Of a DNA stretch of 64,000 nt, positions 24,031-32,990 are shown in pieces. Source of the DNA: Roseibium aggregatum IAM 12614. GTDB lineage: Bacteria; Pseudomonadota; Alphaproteobacteria; Rhizobiales; Stappiaceae. A program made the translations under genes and the position numbers. How positions within the stretch are numbered: the first letter of the stretch is position 1; each line of letters begins with the position of its first letter. The stretch spans positions 186,001 through 250,000 of the forward strand of contig NZ_AAUW01000001.1 of the NCBI RefSeq assembly GCF_000168975.1, in the 5' to 3' direction. The notes below the pieces were generated by a model. That model saw only the letters and a list, made by a program, of their open reading frames with translations, was not told where the DNA came from and made no database searches.

Positions 24031-24905
24031 GGCCGGGTTCCTGCCCTCGCTTGTTCGTCGAAAGCAGCCACTTCGGCTTCCACGGCTGTGATCACACTTT
24101 CAGGCACGGGTGTCAGCGACCCCTGCGGGTCCGTGTATTTCGGCGTTGCTGCAAGCAAGGCCTTGGAATAGGCATGCGACGGCGCGGCAAAGAAATCCTT
24201 GACCGTGGTTTCCTCGATCACCTTGCCCGCATAGAGCACCGTCAGCGACTGGGCGATCTTCGAGACGACACCCAGGTCGTGGGTGACGAACAGCAGCGCG
24301 GTGCCGTGGCGTTGCTGCATTTCGCGGATCAGCTTGAGGATCTGCTTCTGCACGGTCACGTCCAGCGCCGTTGTCGGCTCATCCGCGATGATCAGCTTGG
24401 GTTCTGCAGCAAAGGCGGACGCAATCAGGATGCGCTGGCGCATGCCACCGGAAAGTTCGTGCGGATAGGCTTTCATCACCCGGTCGGGCGACTGGATGTG
24501 GACTTCCTCCAGAAGCTCCAAAGCCCGCTTCTCCGCATCCGGCCGTTTCCAGCCGAGAATATCCACCAGCCTGTCGGTGATCTGCGGCCCGACGCGGCGG
24601 GATGGATTGAGCGCGGTGAGCGGGTCCTGTGGTATCAGGGCCGCGCGAGCGCCAATCCGCTGCCGTCTTGCCTTCTGGGAGAGCGTTTGCAGGTCTTCCC
24701 CGTCGAGCAGGATCTTGCCGCCGGTCAGCCTTGCCGCCTTGGGCAGAATGCCGAGAACAGCCTTGCCGATCATGCTCTTGCCGGCACCACTTTCCCCAAC
24801 GAGGGCCCGCACTTCACCCGGCGCCACATCTAGCGAGACATGCCGGAGCAGCGGCATGCCGTTCTTCAACTGGACCGTCAGGTCCTGAATGGACAGAAAG
24901 CTCAT
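24027..24905 (-). CDS. Peptide/nickel-type ABC transporter ATPase (DppD type)
   Basis: This 292-residue ATPase has Walker A GESGAGKSM, signature LSGGMRQRILIASA, Walker B LIIADEP and the H-loop FVTHDLG. The C-terminal YSKALLAATPKY region is the oligopeptide-type extension. Note the unusual serine-methionine ending of Walker A (GKSM rather than GKST), which still keeps the essential lysine. I chose the ATG at 24905, overlapping the upstream permease stop. It forms a heterodimer with the DppF-type subunit. Confidence 0.9.
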   Translation of the reverse strand: MSFLSIQDLTVQLKNGMPLLRHVSLDVAPGEVRALVGESGAGKSMIGKAVLGILPKAARLTGGKILLDGEDLQTLSQKARRQRIGARAALIPQDPLTALNPSRRVGPQITDRLVDILGWKRPDAEKRALELLEEVHIQSPDRVMKAYPHELSGGMRQRILIASAFAAEPKLIIADEPTTALDVTVQKQILKLIREMQQRHGTALLFVTHDLGVVSKIAQSLTVLYAGKVIEETTVKDFFAAPSHAYSKALLAATPKYTDPQGSLTPVPESVITAVEAEVAAFDEQARAGTRP

Positions 24906-25753
24906 CGCAGCACCGGATCGAAATGGTCCTTCAGGCCTTCGCCGAGCTGGGAAAAGCTCAGCACCGTCAGGAAGAGTGCGAATAGAGGAAACACCAGGAC
25001 CCACCAGGCCTGATAGATCGAGGTGCGGCCTTCGGCGATCATGCCGCCCCAGGTCGGCTGGTCGGTGGAAATCGACAGGTTGACGAAGGACAGGATCGCT
25101 TCGACGATCACCGCAATGCCCATTTCCAGCGTCAGCAGGGCAACGATGGTCGGCAGCACGTTCGGCAGGATCTCGGTGAGGGCGGTGCCGAAACGGGTGC
25201 GGCCGGCAACTTGCGCCGAGGCGACATAGTCCATCGCGCCCTGTCCCATCGCCTCCGCCCGCACCACGCGGGCAAAACGCGTCCAGTCGATGACGACAAT
25301 GGCGATGATGACCGACATCAGCCCGGTGCCGAGAACCGCAATCAGCAGGATCGCGAAGAGGACCGGCGGGAAGGCCATCCAGATATCGATGAAGCGTGAG
25401 ATCACCAGATCCACCCAGCCCCGATAGTAGCCTGCGATGAGGCCGAGGGACGCCCCAATGAGGCAGGTGAGCGTTCCGGCAACCAGCGCCACGATCAGAG
25501 CAAGCCTTGCGCCGTAGAGCATGCGGCTGAGCACGTCGCGGCCGAGGCTGTCGGTCCCCAGGAGATAGGCCGGATCGGCACCTTGTTCGAAGAAGGGCGG
25601 CAGGCGTCCGGCGAACAGGTCCTGCGCCAGCGGGTCATGCGGGCTGATCAGGGGGGCGAAGATGGCTGCCAGCACCAGGAAGGTGAGCCAGCCACCGCTG
25701 AGCCAGAGCCTGATGCCAGGCAGGCGGCGGATATTTCCACGGGCGTCACGCAT
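24902..25753 (-). CDS. Peptide-type ABC transporter permease (DppC type)
   Basis: This 283-residue permease has an N-terminal helix, the HPLGTDSLGRD-like segment (here LLGTDSLGRDVLSRMLYGARLAL), five further helices and the EAA loop VASAQVAGRTRFGTALTEILPNVLPTI. It overlaps the preceding permease by eight bases and the following ATPase by four. It pairs with the DppB-type subunit to make the channel. Confidence 0.92.
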   Translation of the reverse strand: MRDARGNIRRLPGIRLWLSGGWLTFLVLAAIFAPLISPHDPLAQDLFAGRLPPFFEQGADPAYLLGTDSLGRDVLSRMLYGARLALIVALVAGTLTCLIGASLGLIAGYYRGWVDLVISRFIDIWMAFPPVLFAILLIAVLGTGLMSVIIAIVVIDWTRFARVVRAEAMGQGAMDYVASAQVAGRTRFGTALTEILPNVLPTIVALLTLEMGIAVIVEAILSFVNLSISTDQPTWGGMIAEGRTSIYQAWWVLVFPLFALFLTVLSFSQLGEGLKDHFDPVLR

Positions 25754-26756
25754 GGCGCAGCCTCGGGTTCAGTGCGGCATAAGCCATGTCCACCACCAGA
25801 TTGACCATCGTGAAGAGCAGGGCAAATATCAGGACGATGCCTTGGATCAGCGGCAGATCGCGGTTGATCACAGCGTCGATCGCCATGTTGCCGAGACCTT
25901 CATAGGAAAACAGACGCTCGATGATAACCGTGCCGCCGATGAGGAAGGTGAACTGCACGCCGATCAGCGTCAGCGTCGGTAGGATCGCGTTCGGCAAGGC
26001 ATCGCGCAGGATGATGGAGCTTTCCGCATAGCCCTTTGTCCGGGCAAGGGTGATGTAATCGTCGTGCATGCATTCCTTCAGGGATTGCTTGAGGAGCTGC
26101 AAAATGATGGCTGCCAGCGGGATCGCCAGCGCAAGCGCCGGCATCAGCATGTGGCCCATGAGATCGAGCACCACATCGAAGCGGAAGCGGGCGAGCGCTT
26201 CGAACAGATAGAAGTTGGTGCTGAACTCGAACCCGAGCGACGGCGAGATCCGGCCGGAAATATGAAACAGCGGCCACAGAACCCCGAATAGCAGGATCAG
26301 CGCCAGCCCCCACAGGAAATCCGGCAGGGAGAGCGCGATGCCGCCGGCAACGTCGATCCCGCCTTCCACCTTGGAGCCGCGGTAGAGCGTTGCAGTGAGC
26401 GCAGCCGCACCGCCGATGACAACGGCGATCAGCAGCGCCATCACCGAAAGTTCCAGCGTGGCGGGCAGGCGGCCGATCACCAGGTCGTAGACCGGCTGGC
26501 GCAGGGTGATGGAGGTGCCGAAATCGCCCTGGACCACATTCGAGATCCAGATCACGAATTGTTCGAAAATGCCCTTGTCGAGCCCGTAGAGCGCTTTCAG
26601 CCGGTCTATGTCGGCCTCGCTCGCCCCCGGCGGCAGCATCATGGCGATGGGGTTGCCCGGAACGACACGAATGACCACGAAAACGATGATCGCGGCACCG
26701 AACAGGGTGATAAGCGTTGTGATGAGGCGCGTCAGCAGCGCGCGCACGATTTGCAT
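25746..26756 (-). CDS. Peptide-type ABC transporter permease (DppB type)
   Basis: This 336-residue permease begins with a helix (LITTLITLFGAAIIVFVVIRVVPGNP) followed by the usual periplasmic loop with LYGLDKGIFEQF and GDFGTSI. The EAA loop YITLARTKGYAESSIILRDALPNAILP comes near residue 235, and further helices end near VDMAYAALNPRLR. A terminator-like hairpin separates it from the binding-protein gene upstream, so it should be made in smaller amounts than that protein. Confidence 0.92.
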   Translation of the reverse strand: MQIVRALLTRLITTLITLFGAAIIVFVVIRVVPGNPIAMMLPPGASEADIDRLKALYGLDKGIFEQFVIWISNVVQGDFGTSITLRQPVYDLVIGRLPATLELSVMALLIAVVIGGAAALTATLYRGSKVEGGIDVAGGIALSLPDFLWGLALILLFGVLWPLFHISGRISPSLGFEFSTNFYLFEALARFRFDVVLDLMGHMLMPALALAIPLAAIILQLLKQSLKECMHDDYITLARTKGYAESSIILRDALPNAILPTLTLIGVQFTFLIGGTVIIERLFSYEGLGNMAIDAVINRDLPLIQGIVLIFALLFTMVNLVVDMAYAALNPRLRHA

Positions 26757-26779
26757 GGCAGTATTTGGCCCAAAAAATC

Positions 26780-26831
26780 GGAAAAAAGCCGCCGCAACAC
26801 CCCGGGAGCAAGCTTTGGAGGATGTTGCGGC
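26780..26831 (-). terminator. Intercistronic terminator/attenuator between binding protein and permease genes
   Basis: Read leftward, the complement of 26823-26831 pairs with that of 26791-26799 (GCCGCAACA arm) around a 23-base loop. GGCTTTTTTCC follows at once. This is a partial intrinsic terminator inside the operon, typical of binding-protein-dependent importers that make more binding protein than permease. Confidence 0.68.
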
Positions 26832-26857
26832 GAAGGCGGGTTCGAATATTCCGGTTT

Positions 26858-28384
26858 TTAGGAGCGCGTCATCAAGGCAGGCAGCAGCGCGCCGGAAGCA
26901 TGCGGCGTGACCTTGACCTTGTCGCTGTGCAGGATCGGCTGAACGTACTGCAGCAGCGGAATGACCAGGGCATTGTCCGCTATGTAGCGGTCAACTTCCT
27001 TCCAGCCTTCAATGCGCTTGTCCTCGTCGGCCTCACCCCACAGCGGCAGGATCTTCTGCATCAGCTCTTCGCCATCCCAGACGGAATGGGGCGAGGGGCC
27101 GAACATGGCAAAGCCTGTCGAAGTGGTCGGGTCGCCGATGGCATTGCCCCAGTTGTAGAAGGCTGCCGGGGCAAGCGTATCGGCCGCGCGCAGTTCGTAG
27201 TGCTTGGCGATTTCGTAGACTTCGATTTCCGCCTCGATGCCGATCCTGCGCCACAGGCCGACGATGGCCTGGATAATTTCATAATCCTTTGGCTTGAAGC
27301 CGCGGGTGGTCTGGATCTTGAACTTGACCGGATTGTCCGGGCCATAGCCGGAAGCCGCCAGCAGTTCCTTTGCCTTGTCGGGGTCGTAGGGAACGGCGAT
27401 AGAGGCGTCATAGGCGCTGTAGTCGGGCGTCTGCAGCGTGTCGATGGGCACGCCGTAGCCGGACAGGAGACGCTCGATGATGGTCTTCTTGTCGATGGAA
27501 TAGGCCATGGCCTTGCGCACGTTCTCGTCCAGCATCGGATCGACATCGTTGATGAAGATCATGCCGATATCGGAGATCGGTGCGGAGGTGCCGACAATGC
27601 CGTCGTTTTCCTTCAGGCGGTCGAATTCCTCGTACGGCATTTCCAGGGTGACATGGGCGTTGCCGGACATCACTTCGAATGTACGGCTGGAGGCGTCGGT
27701 GACGAACTTGATCGTGACCGTCTTGAACTCCGGTGCGCCGCCCCAGTAGTTTTCGTTGGCTTTCAACCGGACGAAGGCGTTGCGCTCGAACTTGTCGACC
27801 ATGTAGGGCCCGGTGCCGATCGGCTTGGCCTCGAAGCCGTCCGCGCCGACTTCCTCATAGTATTTCTTGGGCATGACGTAGCCGGTCAGGAAGCTCATCC
27901 ATTTGAAGATGGTCGGCTCGTATTCCTTGACGTCGGCGGTGATCTTGTTGCCGTCGATCTGGAAATTGCCGATCTTGCCCCAGATGAACTGGATCGGGTT
28001 GCCGGTGTCCGGATTGCCGGCGCGCTCCAGCGACCAGACAATGTCTTCCGGGGTCAGCGGATCGCCATTGTGCCAGGTGACGCCCTCGCGCACATCCATC
28101 CAGATTTTCGACTTGTCGTCGTTCCAGCCCCAGGCGGTGATGATGCCCGGCGCAAAGCTGAGATCGGTGTTCTGATGAATGAACATGTCGAACACGGACT
28201 GGTAGATGCCCTGGATGGTCGGGTTGACCGCAGAAGGACCGACAGTCGGGTCCCAGCTCGGCAGGTTGACGTTGTAGGCGATCACCAGTTCTTCGATATC
28301 GCTGGCAAAGGCAGGTGTTCCGACGGCTGTCAGCAGTCCGCTGGCAGCCGCACTTTTAAGCAGTGTGCGTCTTGAAACTTTCAT
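26858..28384 (-). CDS. Peptide-type ABC substrate-binding protein (SBP family 5), Tat-type leader
   Basis: This 508-residue protein opens with SRRTLLKSAAASGLL, a twin-arginine export signal ending near PAFA. The family 5 fold follows: YNVNLPSWDP, a W-x-DVREGVTWHNGDPLTPEDIVWSLERA block, and the usual PIGTGPYMVDKFERNAFVRLKANENYWGG. These proteins bind peptides, nickel, or small amides and opines. A Tat signal may mean it folds in the cytoplasm first. It follows the flavoprotein gene by 52 bases and is probably in its operon, which suggests it imports the substrate of that enzyme. Confidence 0.9.
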   Translation of the reverse strand: MKVSRRTLLKSAAASGLLTAVGTPAFASDIEELVIAYNVNLPSWDPTVGPSAVNPTIQGIYQSVFDMFIHQNTDLSFAPGIITAWGWNDDKSKIWMDVREGVTWHNGDPLTPEDIVWSLERAGNPDTGNPIQFIWGKIGNFQIDGNKITADVKEYEPTIFKWMSFLTGYVMPKKYYEEVGADGFEAKPIGTGPYMVDKFERNAFVRLKANENYWGGAPEFKTVTIKFVTDASSRTFEVMSGNAHVTLEMPYEEFDRLKENDGIVGTSAPISDIGMIFINDVDPMLDENVRKAMAYSIDKKTIIERLLSGYGVPIDTLQTPDYSAYDASIAVPYDPDKAKELLAASGYGPDNPVKFKIQTTRGFKPKDYEIIQAIVGLWRRIGIEAEIEVYEIAKHYELRAADTLAPAAFYNWGNAIGDPTTSTGFAMFGPSPHSVWDGEELMQKILPLWGEADEDKRIEGWKEVDRYIADNALVIPLLQYVQPILHSDKVKVTPHASGALLPALMTRS

Positions 28385-28436
28385 TGTTACTGTTCCCCAT
28401 TTTTACCTCTGGAGCCGGTGCGTTTCTGTTTTTTCG

Positions 28437-30005
28437 CTATCCGGCAAGTTTTTGTGCGAGCAGATATCCGGGCCCCGCGCCGGTGCCTGCACCCGGCCAG
28501 ACGGCGGCACCGGTGTGGTAAAGGTTTCCCACCGGTGTCGTGCCGTCGGCAAAGCCGCGTACGGGCCTGAACATGAAATGCTGGGTCAGGTGATGGCTCC
28601 CGCAGACCTGGTCTCCTCCGACCAGGTTGGGATTGACCGCCTCCAGCAGGGCGGGCGATACGATATGGCGGCCGAGGATCTTGGCTCTCGTGCCGGGGGC
28701 ATAACGTTCCAGGATGTCGAGGGCGCGTTCGGCAAAAGGCTCCGCCGCTTCGCTCCAGTCCGTGGCGGTAATCTTGCCGGCGGCATCCCCCTTGATCGTT
28801 CCAGGTGCCATGCGCACCTGAAGCCAGAGCACGTGCTTGCCCTCAGGTGCCCGGCTCGGATCGACGACGGTTGGCTGGCCGCAGACGATCACAGGTTCAT
28901 CCGGCAGCAGGCCGGCGCGCGCCTGGGCATAGGTGCGCGCCATCTGGTCTAGATCCGGAGCCATGTGCACGTAAGCGAATTTTTTCAGCTCTTCGCCTGC
29001 GCTCCAGTCGGGCAGGGCGTCCATCGCCAGATGGATCATCATCGTGCCGGGTGCATGGACGAATGTCTTCAGTCCGAGATCATAGCGCTTGTCGCCCGTC
29101 TCGCCCGCGAGTCTCAAAAGGGCTGACGGGGCAACGTTGGCAATAACAGCCTTGCGAGCCATGATCTGCCGCCCGTCGCTGAGTTCGATGCCGCGTGCCT
29201 GTCCGTTTTCGACAATCACGCGCGTTACTTCGGCATTGCAGGTCACCGATCCGCCGCTCGCCTCGATCTGCGAGACCATGGCCTTGACGATCGTATCCGC
29301 GCCGCCCTGACCCAGCACCATGCCGAAGGCCTGGTTGGTCATGCCTTCCAGATAGGGAAACAGGGCGCCACCTGAAATGTCGGGTGCAAAATCAAGATGC
29401 ATGCCCCAGGCGGCAAGAAGCGCGCGCACCTTGGGTGAAGTGAATGTCGCGTTCAGCCAGTCGCGTGGGGCGGAGAGCAGGAAACGGCCAAGGTCCAGCA
29501 CGCCGTCCGCACCGCTCTTCCGCCACTGCTTGAATAATATATATGCAAATGCACGTTTTTTTGCCGGGCTGCCCAGAAGGGAGAACAAGGTCTCCGCACG
29601 GCCGGGGAATTCCGACGTCAGCGTGCGCCAGACATGAGCGTCTTCCGGGCTGACTTTTTCGATTCGCGAAGCGGTCGTTTCCAGGTCGTTGCTGACCCCA
29701 AGCCAGGTGCCGTCCGGAAAAACGGAAGAGAAACAATCGGATGCAGGAGCGAATGCAAGACCGTGACCGCCCAGTTCTTCGGCATATTTCTTGAAGAAAG
29801 CCGAACCCGCGAACAGGGAAAGGTTCATGGCCGCCCAGTCATGGCGGTAGCCCGGAAGCGTGTATTCACCGGTTTTGACCGCGCCGCCAGGCTCTGCCGC
29901 ACGTTCGAAGACACCTATCTTCCAGCCCTGAGCGGCAAGATGAACAGCGCAGGCGAGGCTGTTATGCCCGCTGCCGATAATGACGCCGTCCAACATCTCT
30001 GTCAC
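28437..30005 (-). CDS. PYROXD2/phytoene-dehydrogenase-like FAD oxidoreductase (copy 1)
   Basis: This 522-residue flavoprotein opens with the Rossmann GSGHNSLACAVHLAAQG motif and the ribose-binding acidic FERAAEPGGA. It has the COG1233 pattern with HDWAAMNLSLFAGSAFF, ISGGALFPYLEGMTNQAFGMVLGQGGADTI and the closing NLYHTGAAVWPGAGTGAGPGYLLA FAD motif. Carotenoid desaturases share the fold, but no carotenoid genes are near, so it probably oxidises a small molecule. The GTG start at 30005 has GGAGGGG seven bases before it. It leads the importer operon and is divergent from the cyclase gene. Confidence 0.85.
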   Translation of the reverse strand: MTEMLDGVIIGSGHNSLACAVHLAAQGWKIGVFERAAEPGGAVKTGEYTLPGYRHDWAAMNLSLFAGSAFFKKYAEELGGHGLAFAPASDCFSSVFPDGTWLGVSNDLETTASRIEKVSPEDAHVWRTLTSEFPGRAETLFSLLGSPAKKRAFAYILFKQWRKSGADGVLDLGRFLLSAPRDWLNATFTSPKVRALLAAWGMHLDFAPDISGGALFPYLEGMTNQAFGMVLGQGGADTIVKAMVSQIEASGGSVTCNAEVTRVIVENGQARGIELSDGRQIMARKAVIANVAPSALLRLAGETGDKRYDLGLKTFVHAPGTMMIHLAMDALPDWSAGEELKKFAYVHMAPDLDQMARTYAQARAGLLPDEPVIVCGQPTVVDPSRAPEGKHVLWLQVRMAPGTIKGDAAGKITATDWSEAAEPFAERALDILERYAPGTRAKILGRHIVSPALLEAVNPNLVGGDQVCGSHHLTQHFMFRPVRGFADGTTPVGNLYHTGAAVWPGAGTGAGPGYLLAQKLAG

Positions 30006-30116
30006 GATTAATCCCCTCCATCGTTCGAAGAAGATAATTGCAAATACAAATAAATCTGTCTAGCATTGAATTGTGATAACGAGCCGACAGGCCACAGAGG
30101 TACAGAGGGAACGAAT
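30006..30116. promoter_or_regulatory. Divergent promoter region of flavoprotein and cyclase operons
   Basis: The 111-base gap must carry promoters for both directions. It has an AT-rich core (AATTGCAAATACAAATAAAT near 30037) unlike the GC-rich surroundings. No perfect palindrome is visible. The MarR-family protein encoded at 32473 is the likely regulator, but its operator is not identified. Confidence 0.5.
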
Positions 30117-30908
30117 ATGTCTGCACAGAGCGCGCTCAGCGGGCTTGGAGCAAAACTCCTGTCCGGAGAAGTGGAAGTGGTGGATTGCACGGGCGTTCTG
30201 GGTCCGAATACGCCGATCCTGCAGCTTCCGCCTGATTTTGCAAAGAATACGCCGAAGGTCGAGATCCACAAGATCAGCGAGTATGATTCCGACGGTCCGT
30301 TCTTCGCCTGGAACTGGATGGTTCTGGGGGAACATTCCGGCACGCACTTCGATGCGCCGCACCACTGGATCACCGGGAAAGACTACAGCGACGGCTTTAC
30401 CGACACCCTGGACGTCCAGCGTCTGATTGCGCCGGTCAATGTGATCGACTGCTCCAAGGAGAGCGCGGCAGATCCTGATTTTCTGCTGACTGCGGATTTG
30501 ATCAAGGCCTGGGAAGCCGAGCACGGTGAGATCGGTGCCGGCGAGTGGGTGGTAATGCGCACCGACTGGGACAAGCGCGCCGGCGACGAGGCTGCGTTCC
30601 TCAATGCCGACGAAACCGGTCCGCACAGCCCTGGACCGACCCCGGATGCCATTGAATATCTTCTGTCCAAGAAGATCGTGGGTTGGGGCAGCCAGTGCAT
30701 CGGAACCGATGCTGGCCAGGCAGGTGGCATGGAGCCGCCGTTCCCGGCGCACAACCTCCTGCACCGCGACAATTGCTTCGGTCTGGCCTCGCTTGCCAAT
30801 CTCGACAAGCTGCCGGCCAAGGGCGCGATCCTGATTGCCGCGCCGCTGAAGATCGAGCGCGGCACGGGCAGTCCGATCCGTGCGCTGGCTCTGGTCCCCA
30901 AAGCCTGA
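30117..30908 (+). CDS. Metal-dependent cyclase/hydrolase (kynurenine formamidase-like, PF04199)
   Basis: This 263-residue protein has the metal-binding motif HSGTHFDAPHHWITG (H-x-G-T-H-x-D-x-P-x-H) at about residue 80, and a later GGMEPPFPAHNLLHRDNCFG segment typical of the cyclase family. The family includes kynurenine formamidase, isatin hydrolase and related enzymes that open amide or lactam bonds with Mn or Zn. GAGGGA precedes the ATG. It is the first gene of a rightward operon, and hydrolysis of a cyclic or N-acyl aromatic is inferred. Confidence 0.87.
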   Translation: MSAQSALSGLGAKLLSGEVEVVDCTGVLGPNTPILQLPPDFAKNTPKVEIHKISEYDSDGPFFAWNWMVLGEHSGTHFDAPHHWITGKDYSDGFTDTLDVQRLIAPVNVIDCSKESAADPDFLLTADLIKAWEAEHGEIGAGEWVVMRTDWDKRAGDEAAFLNADETGPHSPGPTPDAIEYLLSKKIVGWGSQCIGTDAGQAGGMEPPFPAHNLLHRDNCFGLASLANLDKLPAKGAILIAAPLKIERGTGSPIRALALVPKA

Positions 30909-30919
30909 GGCGACCCGGG

Positions 30920-32476
30920 ATGGCCGCTCCGCATGTCATCGTAGGGTCCGGCATCAACGCTCTTGTCGCGGCAGCCATGCTGTCGCGGCGGGGAGAGCCG
31001 GTCCTGCTTCTGGAACGCTCTGACGTCCTTGGCGGCTGCATGCGGACCGAGGAAATCACGCTGCCGGGGTTCCGGCACGATGTCATGGCGGCCACCTTTG
31101 TCCTCTTCCTGACATCGCCTGCCTATGCGGAACTGGCGGAAGATCTGGGCCGTCATGGCCTCGACTTCTGCCACACCCCGCATCCGACCGCCGTTTTACG
31201 GCCGGGAGGGGAGGCGCTGAAGCTGACCACGGACCGTGAGGCCAATGTTGCCACCTTCGAAGCCCTCGCGGCAGGAGACGGCAAGCAGCATGCGGCCGAC
31301 GTCGGCGGTATCGAAGCCGATGCGGAGTTTCTGTTCGCCTTGCTGGGAGGCCCGCTCTGGTCCGGCAAGATGGCGCGCCTGATGCTCGGCCAGGCCTGGA
31401 AACGCGGTCTTGGCGGCTTGAAAACCTGGTTAGGCACCTGTCTCCAGCCGGCACGTGGCTGGCTGGAAGGAGGCTATCAGAGTGACACCCTGCAGGCGCT
31501 CTGGGCGCCCTGGGTTCTGCATACCGGCCTGACGCCGGAAAGCACCTACTCGGGCCAGATGGGCCGGGTGATCGCATTTGCGCTGGAAGCTGCCGGCGCG
31601 CCGGTGGCCAAGGGGGGCTCAGGCTCCGTGCCGGAAGCGTTCAGACGCCTGATTGAAGCCAAGGGTGGCAAGATCCGGACGGGTGTCGATGTCGAACGTG
31701 TTCTGGTGAAGGACGGCAAGGCGGTCGGTGTCGAAACGGCGGACGGAGAAACCATCAAGGCGCGGTCGGTGATTGCGTCCGTCACGCCGACACAGCTTTA
31801 CCAGCGGCTTCTGAAACAGGAAACTCTTCCCGAGCAAACGCAGAAGTATCGCTACGGCCGTGGCAATTTCCAGCTTCACTATGCTCTCGACGGGGATCCG
31901 GACTGGATTTCCGAAGGTCTGGAAGATGTGGCGCTGATCCACCTGACGGACGGCATCGACAGTGTTTCCAAATCCGCCAACGAGGCCGAGCGGGGGCTGT
32001 TGCCGGAAGTGCCGACGATCTGCGTTGGCCAGCCCCATCGGCTTGACCCGTCGCGCGCACCGGAAGGCAAAGGCATCCTGTGGCTTCAGATCCCCGATGC
32101 CCCGCGCACGATAAAGGGCGACGCTGCCGGCAAGATCGAGACCGGGACCGAATGGACCGAGGCAATTCGTGAAGCCTTTGCCGACCGGCTGGAAGACATC
32201 CTCAGGCGGCATATCCGCAATTTCGATCAGATCAAGCTTGCCCGGCGGGCCTACTCCCCGGCGGATCTGAATAACCTCAACATCAATCTGGTCGGCGGCG
32301 ACCCTTATGGCGGTGCCTGCAGCATCGATCAGTTTTTTGTCTGGCGCCCCTTTGCTCATTCCGTTAATAGCGCCACCCCGATCCGGAACCTTCACATGAT
32401 CGGCGCTTCGACCCATCCAGGGCCGGGGCTCGGTGGCGGGTCCGGTTACAATCTGGCGAAATGGATGGGTGCATGA
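30920..32476 (+). CDS. PYROXD2/phytoene-dehydrogenase-like FAD oxidoreductase (copy 2)
   Basis: This 518-residue flavoprotein has GSGINALVAAAMLSRRG at the N-terminus, the acidic LLERSDVLGGCMRT segment, the HDVMAATFVLFLTSPAYAELAEDLG block that parallels copy 1, and the closing NLHMIGASTHPGPGLGGGSGYNLA FAD motif. It is a diverged paralogue of the enzyme at 28437. The gene starts 11 bases after the cyclase stop and its stop overlaps the MarR start (ATGA), so it is firmly in this operon. Confidence 0.85.
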   Translation: MAAPHVIVGSGINALVAAAMLSRRGEPVLLLERSDVLGGCMRTEEITLPGFRHDVMAATFVLFLTSPAYAELAEDLGRHGLDFCHTPHPTAVLRPGGEALKLTTDREANVATFEALAAGDGKQHAADVGGIEADAEFLFALLGGPLWSGKMARLMLGQAWKRGLGGLKTWLGTCLQPARGWLEGGYQSDTLQALWAPWVLHTGLTPESTYSGQMGRVIAFALEAAGAPVAKGGSGSVPEAFRRLIEAKGGKIRTGVDVERVLVKDGKAVGVETADGETIKARSVIASVTPTQLYQRLLKQETLPEQTQKYRYGRGNFQLHYALDGDPDWISEGLEDVALIHLTDGIDSVSKSANEAERGLLPEVPTICVGQPHRLDPSRAPEGKGILWLQIPDAPRTIKGDAAGKIETGTEWTEAIREAFADRLEDILRRHIRNFDQIKLARRAYSPADLNNLNINLVGGDPYGGACSIDQFFVWRPFAHSVNSATPIRNLHMIGASTHPGPGLGGGSGYNLAKWMGA

Positions 32477-32967
32477 GCGACGAGGATCAGACGGACGTAA
32501 CTTTGGAAGAGGCCCGCTTGCCGCGGCTCGGTGAAATCGGACTGGAAAATTTTCCGCCCTATCTGATGAACCGCATCATGGGCCGCTACAACGCCGCCCT
32601 GCGCGAGGAAATGGCCAATCTGGGCCTGACGACGCCGAAGATGCGAACCCTGGCCGTGTTGTCCGTGATCGACGGTCTGCTGATCCGGGAGCTTGCCATC
32701 TATGCGGTCGTCGAAGTCTCGACGTTGAGCCGGGCGCTGGACGCGCTTGAGCGGGACGGTCTGGTGCGCCGGGTCTCCGACAAGGAGGACAGCCGTGCCG
32801 TCCGTATTCACCTGACGTCCAAGGGGCGTGACACCCACGAGCAGCTTTGGCCGCATCTGGCCGGCGCTTACCGGCAGATGTTCAAAGGCATCAGCGATGC
32901 GGATCAGAGGGCCTTCGTCGCCACGCTGCAGGCAATTTTGAAGAACGTGCGCAAGCACCCGATATAA
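32473..32967 (+). CDS. MarR-family transcriptional regulator
   Basis: This 164-residue protein has the MarR winged helix-turn-helix: LTTPKMRTLAVLSVIDGLLIRELAIYAVVEVSTLSRALDALERDGLV with the wing RRVSDKEDSRAVRIHLTSKG. MarR repressors of catabolic operons usually release DNA on binding the substrate, often an aromatic acid. It is co-translated with the upstream flavoprotein and precedes the ferredoxin oxidoreductase genes, so it probably controls this regulon. Confidence 0.87.
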   Translation: MSDEDQTDVTLEEARLPRLGEIGLENFPPYLMNRIMGRYNAALREEMANLGLTTPKMRTLAVLSVIDGLLIRELAIYAVVEVSTLSRALDALERDGLVRRVSDKEDSRAVRIHLTSKGRDTHEQLWPHLAGAYRQMFKGISDADQRAFVATLQAILKNVRKHPI

Positions 32968-32990
32968 GTTGATCGCGTAAGGAGGGGCCG

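Noticed and set aside
26765-28375. 536-residue plus-strand frame over the binding-protein gene
   Set aside because: It mirrors a clear SBP family 5 gene and has shadow composition.
30683-32476. Extended start of the second flavoprotein overlapping the cyclase gene
   Set aside because: The Rossmann motif begins directly after the ATG at 30920; the extra residues are cyclase sequence in another frame.
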